A DNA stretch of 5,669 bases from Legionellaceae bacterium (GTDB lineage: Bacteria > Pseudomonadota > Gammaproteobacteria > Legionellales > Legionellaceae), in contig JAHFRX010000077.1 in NCBI GenBank assembly GCA_023266075.1, positions 1,035 through 6,703 on the forward strand, written 5' to 3'. Shown here one piece after another: positions 1-4,941 of the stretch (the stretch's first letter is position 1; each line of letters begins with the position of its first letter). The translations under genes and the position numbers were made by a program. Below the pieces are notes generated by a model. The model saw only the letters and a program-made list of their open reading frames with translations. It was not told the DNA's origin and made no database searches.

Positions 1-303
1 CAAGCATGTCAACCGCACGGCATTACCGTCGTGAATTTAGCTGAAACACCAACATCCATCCACACATCATCTACAAAAGCATGTGGTTGTGCCACAATGT
101 CACGAAACGATCCGCCTCATCTTGTCGCATTACTCGACTTGCTAAGAGAAGGAAAAAACATGGACTATCATGAGGTTAAAGCAGGAGATCAGGTCAATGA
201 GTTCACCGGCACACGTCATCGCCTCAACACACAAGATCAAGCATGGATTATTGACAATGCAAAAAAAGCTTTAGAGAAAATGATAGAGATTACAGAAAAC
301 TAG
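1..303 (+). CDS. nadA: Quinolinate synthase, C-terminal fragment (5' end outside window)
   Basis: The frame is open from base 1 to the TAG at 301-303 and gives the last 100 residues of a longer protein. A GTG at 31 lies in the middle of this frame and is not taken as the start. The segment Cys-Ala-Thr-Met-Ser-Arg-Asn-Asp-Pro-Pro-His-Leu, followed by an amphipathic helix and an end rich in KALEKMIEI, matches the C-terminal part of quinolinate synthases from memory. In this family the third cysteine ligand of the [4Fe-4S] cluster sits three residues before the conserved Met, which here is the second Cys of the ACGCATM stretch (bases 88-90). Known role of the family: condensing iminoaspartate with dihydroxyacetone phosphate to quinolinate in cytosolic de novo NAD synthesis. 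The other two cluster ligands are outside the window. A strong hairpin directly follows the stop. The call rests on a C-terminal match only, so it is good but not certain. Confidence 0.75.
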   Translation, partial: QACQPHGITVVNLAETPTSIHTSSTKACGCATMSRNDPPHLVALLDLLREGKNMDYHEVKAGDQVNEFTGTRHRLNTQDQAWIIDNAKKALEKMIEITEN

Positions 304-304
304 A

Positions 305-330
305 AAAAAGGGGCCGCGAAGCCCCTTTTT
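305..330. terminator. Bidirectional intrinsic terminator between convergent genes
   Basis: A perfect 10-bp inverted repeat (AAAAAGGGGC at 305-314, GCCCCTTTTT at 321-330) encloses a 6-base loop. The GC core is flanked by an A tract on one side and a T tract on the other, so either strand yields a G+C stem followed by a U run. It starts two bases after the nadA stop and lies 18 bases beyond the stop of the minus-strand gene that ends at 349, so it is placed to end both transcripts. Confidence 0.9.
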
Positions 331-348
331 AGTTGATGCAATTATTAA

Positions 349-1500
349 TTACATGCCAAACGCCGCAACTTTAGCTACTTCTTCTGATTCAGCAACTTCA
401 GCTTCATCATCTTCTGGCATCGTAGCTTCAGCCGCTTCAGCTTCATCATCTTCTGGCATCGTAGCTTCAGCCGCTTCAGCCGCTTTTGCAGTATCTACTT
501 TTCTAGCCAATTGCGCACGATGATACACATAACCAGCAGAAAACAAACCAACTGTCGCAACAACACAAATCGCTGCTAGATTAAAGATACTTGTCATTGC
601 AACACCAAGTGCTAGCAATCCAGCAGTAAAGACGATCACTAAAGCCGCTTTTGTTGCTGGGTGAGCGAAGAAATCGATCATGAAACGGTGCATTCTTTGC
701 GTGTATGTTTTCTTTTCTTCTTCTTTCTTCTCTTCATCATTTGCTGCAGCAGCAACATCATCATCTTTTGGAGATTCTGTTGTAGTAGCTTCAGGTGCTG
801 GTGCTGGTGCTGGTGCAACTTTTGTCTCAGCAGTTTCTAGAGCAGCAGCGACATCAGCATCTTTGCCCGATTTTTCAGACGCAGTTTCTAAAGCTTCTTT
901 TTCCCTACGAAGAAGGTCAGCAACTCGATTTCCCAAAGATTTAACATACTGTTCAGCAGCAGTTGACTCCGCTTTAACTTCAGTCTGTTTACTGACTAAG
1001 TCAGCTAAAGCGTCACTATGATCCGTAAGCGTTTTGACCAACGCGTCTTTCTCTGCGAGTAACGCCGTTAACTCACTCTTTAATTCAGGGAGCGCTTGTG
1101 TTACAGCATGTGCCTCTGCAAGGTAAGCACTACGTTCTGTAATAGTCCTTCCTATTAGCCCAAGCTGCTCCTCACCTCGGTGAATCTCACTGATGAGATT
1201 AGCATGTTGTCCTTGTAGATAGTTTAATGTCCCATTATACTGATCTAACTCTTCCGCTAATCCGTCCGCTTCCTCTTGCGCACCAGCAACAGTTTTCTGA
1301 TATCCTTCTAATGCTGATTTCAATCCTAAAATCTCGCTCTCTAATGCAGCTTTCTGAGCATTGAGATCAGTTACTGGCTCAGCATCATCTACCGCTTTAG
1401 ATGTAGACTCCTCGATTGATGGGCTTGCTACTCTAGGAGTCGGGGTTATCGCCGCCGCTTCTTCTAATATTGGATCTAGTTGTACTGGTGATTGTGCCAT
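349..1500 (-). CDS. Unrecognised coiled-coil protein with a two-helix membrane hairpin and acidic repeat tail
   Basis: This 383-aa protein is not one I recognise. Residues 1-42 are a polar, Pro/Ser-rich leader with no signal peptide. Residues about 43-215 are rich in Ala, Glu, Leu and Lys with heptad-like spacing, as in a long coiled coil. Residues 228-237 are an Ala-Pro repeat, and 245-265 a charged hinge ending in a Glu/Lys run. Two hydrophobic stretches follow, about 283-302 and 304-326, separated by almost no loop. Basic residues flank both sides (KKTYTQRMHR before, HRAQLARK after), so both ends probably lie on the same, cytoplasmic-like side. The tail (about 338-375) is very acidic and contains two exact copies of a 13-residue unit (AAEATMPEDDEAE). 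The start at 1500 is supported by GGAG at 1508-1511, seven bases upstream. It is convergent with nadA and divergent from the cold-shock gene. A structural membrane tether or a secreted host-directed protein are both possible; function is unknown. Confidence 0.85.
   Translation of the reverse strand: MAQSPVQLDPILEEAAAITPTPRVASPSIEESTSKAVDDAEPVTDLNAQKAALESEILGLKSALEGYQKTVAGAQEEADGLAEELDQYNGTLNYLQGQHANLISEIHRGEEQLGLIGRTITERSAYLAEAHAVTQALPELKSELTALLAEKDALVKTLTDHSDALADLVSKQTEVKAESTAAEQYVKSLGNRVADLLRREKEALETASEKSGKDADVAAALETAETKVAPAPAPAPEATTTESPKDDDVAAAANDEEKKEEEKKTYTQRMHRFMIDFFAHPATKAALVIVFTAGLLALGVAMTSIFNLAAICVVATVGLFSAGYVYHRAQLARKVDTAKAAEAAEATMPEDDEAEAAEATMPEDDEAEVAESEEVAKVAAFGM
396..480. repeat. 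39-bp in-frame tandem repeat, about 2.2 copies
   Basis: Bases 396-441 are identical to 435-480, so a 39-bp unit is repeated head to tail (396-434, 435-473, plus 7 bases of a third). The period is 13 codons, so the unit adds 13 residues (AAEATMPEDDEAE) to the acidic tail of the minus-strand protein without breaking the frame. No base difference separates the copies, which suggests a recent duplication or active homogenisation. Confidence 0.95.
794..816. repeat. Hexanucleotide GGTGCT microsatellite coding for Ala-Pro
   Basis: GGTGCT occurs three times in a row and is followed by a fourth unit with only the last base changed. On the minus strand it encodes an alternating Ala-Pro linker at about residues 229-236, between the coiled coil and the membrane part of the protein. 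Slippage by one unit keeps the reading frame. Confidence 0.85.
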
Positions 1501-1530
1501 ATTTTTTCTCCGTGATGAAAAACCGTTTGC

Positions 1531-1560
1531 ATTTTGTCATATTAATATTTAACAAGTCAA
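1531..1560 (-). promoter_or_regulatory. Candidate sigma-70 promoter of the coiled-coil membrane protein
   Basis: Read on the minus strand, TTGACT (1560-1555) is separated by 18 bases from CAAAAT (1536-1531). The -35 box is close to consensus and the -10 box matches TATAAT at four of six positions. The spacer is A/T-rich and includes the palindrome ATATTAATAT (1539-1548). Transcription would start near 1524, leaving a leader of about 24 bases that contains the GGAG ribosome binding site. This is a prediction from sequence only. Confidence 0.45.
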
Positions 1561-1574
1561 GTAAAGAATAACCA

Positions 1575-1624
1575 CTGAAGGTGCGAATTGTACACAAAAT
1601 CAAAATGAATAACGCACCACTCAG
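1575..1624 (+). other. Inverted repeat upstream of the cold-shock gene
   Basis: GGTGCG (1580-1585) and CGCACC (1613-1618) are exact complements around a 27-base A/T-rich loop. The stem can be extended after a small asymmetric bulge by CTGA (1575-1578) pairing with TCAG (1621-1624). A second possible pairing, AGCAC (1623-1627) with GTGCT (1650-1654), follows downstream. The role is unknown: it could be an operator-like site, or a structured leader if transcription begins upstream of it. No U run follows, so it is not a standard terminator. Confidence 0.45.
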
Positions 1625-1650
1625 CACCCTAGCCAAAAAGCATCTTATTG

Positions 1651-1659
1651 TGCTAGACT
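1651..1659 (+). promoter_or_regulatory. Candidate extended -10 promoter for the cold-shock gene
   Basis: TGC followed by TAGACT has the extended -10 form TGnTAnnnT, with four of six matches to TATAAT. No good -35 box lies 16-18 bases upstream. Transcription would start near 1666 and give a leader of roughly 23 bases. If this is wrong, the transcript must start further upstream and carry a longer structured leader, as is known for cspA of E. coli. Confidence 0.3.
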
Positions 1660-1688
1660 GGGGGTCCATTTTCAATAGGTAGAGAAAT

Positions 1689-1898
1689 ATGTCAGAAAAA
1701 ATGCAAGGTACAGTTAAGTGGTTTAATGATAATAAAGGTTTTGGCTTTATCGAAAGCAACGGCAAAGATTATTTCGTTCATTTCAGTGCGATTACAGGTA
1801 ATGGCTTTAAGTCACTCGCAGAAGGCGCTACAGTTAAATTTAAAGCAACAGATGGCCAAAAAGGTCCTCAAGCAGAAGAAGTCGAGATTATATCTTAA
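1689..1898 (+). CDS. CspA-family cold-shock protein
   Basis: The product is a 69-aa single cold-shock domain, the usual size of the family. It opens with the typical GTVKWFN strand (residues 7-13) and carries RNP1 as KGFGFI (16-21) and RNP2 as YFVHFS (28-33). RNP2 has Tyr where CspA, CspC and CspE of E. coli have Val; the aromatic and histidine residues that stack on nucleobases (W11, F18, F20, F29, H31, F32) are all present. The end KGPQAEEVEII matches the last strand of the fold. The family binds single-stranded RNA and DNA in the cytoplasm and melts RNA structure, at low temperature or during growth depending on the paralogue. The ATG at 1689 is preferred over the Met four codons later because the MSxKM opening is conserved in the family; a weak AGG/GAG ribosome binding site lies at 1677-1684. 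Which paralogue it is (A, C, E or G) cannot be told, so no symbol is given. Confidence 0.95.
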   Translation: MSEKMQGTVKWFNDNKGFGFIESNGKDYFVHFSAITGNGFKSLAEGATVKFKATDGQKGPQAEEVEIIS

Positions 1899-1913
1899 TA
1901 CATCTTGGTGGCA

Positions 1914-1947
1914 GTGCGTTTTTTCAGGTTTCCCGTAAAAAGCGCAC
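1914..1947. terminator. Weak hairpin between the convergent cold-shock and Gln-rich genes
   Basis: GTGCGTTTTT (1914-1923) can pair with AAAAAGCGCAC (1937-1947) with one bulged base. The apical region CAGGTTTCCCGT can close by a further GG/CC pair. It lies in the 50-bp gap between two convergent stops. The T and A tracts are inside the stem rather than after it, so it is not a textbook terminator, but its position suggests transcription may end here on one or both strands. Confidence 0.4.
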
Positions 1948-1948
1948 C

Positions 1949-2263
1949 TTAAGCCGGTTTTCCGCGTTGTACTTGCTGAATTTGCTGCTGTAAATTCGTT
2001 TGCATCGTCTTTATTTGTGCCTGTATCTGAGTATTTAGGCGCGTAACCTTCTCATCCAGCGCTGCCTGCATTTGCTTCATTTGCTCTTGTTGACGTTTGT
2101 TCAGGTCAGTCAGCTGCTTTTGTTGTGCGGCTTGCATGGTTTGAAGTTGTGCTTGAATCTGACTATTTAACATCTGAATCTGTTGCGATGTATTATCAGC
2201 AGCCATACTCATCGGTGCTATCAAAGTAAGACATAAGCTTATCTTTAAACGTATTCCTTTCAT
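1949..2263 (-). CDS. Exported glutamine-rich hendecad-repeat protein, function unknown
   Basis: The product is a 104-aa protein that I cannot assign to a known family. Residues 1-21 look like a Sec signal peptide: a basic start (MKGIRLK), a hydrophobic core (ISLCLTLIAPM) and a probable cleavage after SMA or MAA. There is no lipobox cysteine at the cleavage site. The mature part, about 82 residues, is close to one third Gln. From residue 32 it falls into 11-residue steps with hydrophobic residues at step positions 1 (L, M, L, M, L, M) and 9 (L, L, M, V, I, I). The steps pair into three 22-residue units starting at 32, 54 and 76, each beginning LN or MQ alternately. It should form one long amphipathic helix or coiled coil in the periplasm or outside the cell. 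The ATG at 2263 has a GAGAG-type ribosome binding site. The gene is divergent from glnD and convergent with the cold-shock gene. Confidence 0.75.
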   Translation of the reverse strand: MKGIRLKISLCLTLIAPMSMAADNTSQQIQMLNSQIQAQLQTMQAAQQKQLTDLNKRQQEQMKQMQAALDEKVTRLNTQIQAQIKTMQTNLQQQIQQVQRGKPA

Positions 2264-2282
2264 ATTCTCTCACTCTAGTCTC

Positions 2283-2290
2283 TGACGTCA
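2283..2290. promoter_or_regulatory. Perfect 8-bp palindrome TGACGTCA in the divergent promoter region
   Basis: TGACGTCA is fully self-complementary and sits in the 70-bp gap between two divergent genes, close to the predicted transcription start of the minus-strand gene. It may be part of an operator, but a single 8-bp palindrome is weak evidence. Confidence 0.2.
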
Positions 2291-2294
2291 TATC

Positions 2295-2323
2295 ATGCTA
2301 CGGTGAATACAAAAATAATTCAA
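2295..2323 (-). promoter_or_regulatory. Candidate sigma-70 promoter of the Gln-rich exported protein
   Basis: On the minus strand TTGAAT (2323-2318) and TAGCAT (2300-2295) are exactly 17 bases apart, and each matches its consensus at four of six positions. Transcription would begin near 2288 and leave a leader of about 24 bases. No equally convincing promoter was found for glnD in the same 70-bp gap; TACAAA at 2308-2313 is the best -10-like box but lacks a well-placed -35. Confidence 0.4.
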
Positions 2324-2333
2324 CAGGCGCGCT

Positions 2334-4910
2334 ATGAGAATCGACATCGAATATTACAAACGCCTTATTCGTGATATTAAAGAGCAATCGATTGATGCTT
2401 TTCAAAAACAAGAACCCATACAAAAAATCACAAAACACTTTGTTAAAGCAATTGATACAACATTGATACAGCTTTTTCACCAATGTCACCTCGAGCATGA
2501 TAATCGATTGTCACTCTTAAGCATCGGTGGTTACGGTCGACGAGAACTACAGCTCCACTCAGATATTGATTTATTAATACTCCACCAAGACACACTTCAT
2601 CAAGAAGAGCAGCAACGTGTTGAGCGCTTTATACAAGCATGTTGGGATATCGGTCTTGAGATTAGCCATCAACTCACGCATCCTCAAGATTGCGCAGCAC
2701 TTGCAGAACAGGATATCACGATCATATCAAGCTTACTGGATATGCGCCTATTGTGCGGCAACGCCACTTTACTTGAAGAGCTTCAATACCTCACGCACCC
2801 GTTACACATGTGGCATAGTCATGCTTATTTCATTGCCAAACAACAAGAACAACAACATCGATACACTAAATATAACGAGACCGCGTATAACTTAGAGCCC
2901 AATATCAAAAATGGTCCTGGCGGATTAAGAGATATCCATATCCTAATACACATTGCTAAGCGTCATTTTAAAATCAAAAAACTCAGCGATGGTATCGTGC
3001 ACGGTTTTTTGACCGATAAAGACTATGAGGAACTCATCCATTGTCGACGATTTTTATGGCGTGTACGATTTGCACTGCATTGGTGTGCAGAAAAAAAAGA
3101 AGATAAACTGTTATTTGATTATCAAGCGAAAATTGCACCTTTTTTAAACTATCAAGATGGCCAAGGCGTTTTAGCAATAGAACTATTCATGAAAGACTAT
3201 TTCAAAATTATTAAACGCACACGAGAACTCAACGATATCCTTTTACAATGGTTAAACGAAGCGATTATTTCTAGCAAATATCGCTTGATTTCGCTGGATA
3301 ATACTTTTCAACTGGCGAATCAACACATTGAAGTCAAATCTCTTGCCGCTTTTAAAGAACACCCAGAAAAATTATTAACACTTTTTCTATGGATGACTAA
3401 ACTTCCCGAGATACAAGGCGTAAGGGCGAACACCATTCGTCTCATCCATCAATCAACGTATCTGATTAATCAGGCTTATCGCAACAACCCCATACATCAT
3501 CAACAATTTCTTGAGATTTTTAAATCACCTAATGGCCCCTATCACGCTTTACGCCACATGAATCGTTATGGTGTCCTTGGGCATTATCTCCCTTGTTTCC
3601 AACAGGTGATGGGGCAAATGCAATATGATTTATTTCATATCTACACCGTGGACCAACATGCGCTCTTCGTTATTCGAAATATAACACGTTACCAAGATAA
3701 TACTCAAAATCAGTCATTTTCTTTGTGTGCACGATTGATGAAATCTATCCCTCAATGTGAAATCTTATATTTGAGCGCACTCTTTCACGATATTGCTAAA
3801 GGTCGTGACGGAGATCACAGTGAGCTTGGCGCAGAAGAGGCTTATCAGTTTGCACAACAACATGGATTAATAGAAGAGGATAGGGCGTTACTTGTCTGGC
3901 TTGTCAAACATCATTTACTCATGTCACATACCGCACAACGTAAAGACATTTATGATATCATGATTATCGCAGAGTTTTGCCAACACTTACCCCATAGTCA
4001 TTATTTAGATTATCTTTACTTACTCACGGTCGCTGATATTTGTGCCACAAATCCTAAACTGTGGAATACCTGGAAAGACTCTTTATTAAAAGAATTGTAT
4101 TACGCCGCTAAATTACATATGCATCAAGATGAAGGGGAGTTTAACAATACACAACTCATCTCAGAACGCCAAGCATTAGCACTCGATCTCTTGTCAGAAA
4201 CGTCTTTAAATCCAGAGGAGATTGACACACTCTGGCAACAGCTCAATCATCGCTATTTCATGCATGAGTCTCCCTCGATGATCGCCGCACACACAAAAGC
4301 CATATTGTCAGCAACACACTACCCACTCATCTTAATTCAACCACACCATAGTGATGCCGCTATGGAGCTTTTTATTTATATGCCTCATCAAGATGAGCGA
4401 TTTGCCATTACAACGGCAGTTCTCAGTAATTGTCATGTCACCATTACCGAGGCAAATATCCTCACAAACACACATGAGTTTGATTTAGATACCTATGTGA
4501 TTCTAGATGAGGACAATCATACATCGATGCCTCATCATAAAATTAACCTCATCCAACACAATTTAGAAACACATTTGAGTCAAAAGAAACTACCACGGAT
4601 CATTCATAGACGCATTGCACGATTACATGCACATTTTCACTTCGTTCCACAAATTACTTTTCAACAAATCAATCATCAGCGCTACACACAACTCCTGTTC
4701 ATCACATCAGATCGCCCAGGGTTACTGGCACACATCAGTCAGATTTTTTTAAAACACCGTATTCATGTTCACCACGCTAAAATTGTAACCGCAGGTGAAC
4801 GTGCCGAAGATACCTTTTCTATCACCCATGAAAACAACCAACCACTCAGCCCAAAAGAGCAAGAAATGCTTCGAAAAACACTCTTAAATGAAATGGAAAA
4901 GATAGCTTGA
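2334..4910 (+). CDS. glnD: Bifunctional PII uridylyltransferase/uridylyl-removing enzyme
   Basis: The 858-aa product is slightly shorter than the 890 aa of E. coli GlnD but has all its domains in order. The nucleotidyltransferase motif GGYGRRELQLHSDIDLLIL lies at 65-83, with metal-binding D77 and D79. The family segment LEPNIKNGPGGLRDIH is at 187-202. The HD hydrolase domain begins near 435, with H442 and the LFHDIAKGR motif (H485, D486), followed by the LVKHHLLMSHTAQR helix near 523. Two ACT domains occupy about 664-745 and 785-858; the second has the canonical SDRPGLL turn at 792-798. Known role: the enzyme uridylylates PII (GlnB/GlnK) when glutamine is low and removes UMP when glutamine is high, the ACT domains sensing glutamine. 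It acts in the cytosol. Both active sites look intact. The ATG at 2334 has a short AGG six bases upstream. lnt follows 31 bases after the stop. Confidence 0.98.
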   Translation: MRIDIEYYKRLIRDIKEQSIDAFQKQEPIQKITKHFVKAIDTTLIQLFHQCHLEHDNRLSLLSIGGYGRRELQLHSDIDLLILHQDTLHQEEQQRVERFIQACWDIGLEISHQLTHPQDCAALAEQDITIISSLLDMRLLCGNATLLEELQYLTHPLHMWHSHAYFIAKQQEQQHRYTKYNETAYNLEPNIKNGPGGLRDIHILIHIAKRHFKIKKLSDGIVHGFLTDKDYEELIHCRRFLWRVRFALHWCAEKKEDKLLFDYQAKIAPFLNYQDGQGVLAIELFMKDYFKIIKRTRELNDILLQWLNEAIISSKYRLISLDNTFQLANQHIEVKSLAAFKEHPEKLLTLFLWMTKLPEIQGVRANTIRLIHQSTYLINQAYRNNPIHHQQFLEIFKSPNGPYHALRHMNRYGVLGHYLPCFQQVMGQMQYDLFHIYTVDQHALFVIRNITRYQDNTQNQSFSLCARLMKSIPQCEILYLSALFHDIAKGRDGDHSELGAEEAYQFAQQHGLIEEDRALLVWLVKHHLLMSHTAQRKDIYDIMIIAEFCQHLPHSHYLDYLYLLTVADICATNPKLWNTWKDSLLKELYYAAKLHMHQDEGEFNNTQLISERQALALDLLSETSLNPEEIDTLWQQLNHRYFMHESPSMIAAHTKAILSATHYPLILIQPHHSDAAMELFIYMPHQDERFAITTAVLSNCHVTITEANILTNTHEFDLDTYVILDEDNHTSMPHHKINLIQHNLETHLSQKKLPRIIHRRIARLHAHFHFVPQITFQQINHQRYTQLLFITSDRPGLLAHISQIFLKHRIHVHHAKIVTAGERAEDTFSITHENNQPLSPKEQEMLRKTLLNEMEKIA

Positions 4911-4935
4911 GGGTTCATTTTAAACCACGTACAAT
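4907..4935 (+). promoter_or_regulatory. Candidate promoter for lnt overlapping the glnD stop
   Basis: TTGAGG (4907-4912) and TACAAT (4930-4935) are 17 bases apart; the -10 box matches at five of six positions and the -35 at four of six. The -35 overlaps the TGA of glnD. Transcription would start about seven bases after the -10 box, that is at or next to the lnt ATG at 4942, which would make the message nearly leaderless. Readthrough from glnD is the alternative way to express lnt. Confidence 0.35.
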
Positions 4936-4941
4936 GAGCGC

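Noticed and set aside
31..303. GTG at 31 as the start of a 90-aa protein
   Set aside because: The frame is open back to base 1 and the upstream residues fit the same protein, so this is the tail of a longer gene, not a small one.
680..1021. Plus-strand 113-aa open frame with Ser/Ala runs
   Set aside because: It is the antisense of the repetitive Ala/Glu-rich minus-strand gene, and its composition is simply the complement of those codons.
1586..1597. Possible cspA-type cold box in the leader (TTGTACACA)
   Set aside because: Only a few bases resemble the E. coli cold box as I recall it, and no transcript start supports its being in the mRNA.
1433..1765. Minus-strand 110-aa open frame across the divergent gap
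   Set aside because: It overlaps the starts of both the coiled-coil gene and the cold-shock gene, has no ribosome binding site or family features, and ends inside the better-supported gene.
1726..1938. Plus-strand 70-aa open frame
   Set aside because: It is an out-of-frame shadow of the cold-shock gene, whose own frame carries both RNP motifs.
2617..2895. Plus-strand 92-aa open frame inside glnD
   Set aside because: It is an out-of-frame shadow of glnD, which is strongly conserved here.
3091..3098. Run of eight A in glnD as a possible slippage or frameshift site
   Set aside because: The frame is intact on both sides and encodes conserved GlnD sequence; such runs are common in AT-rich genes.
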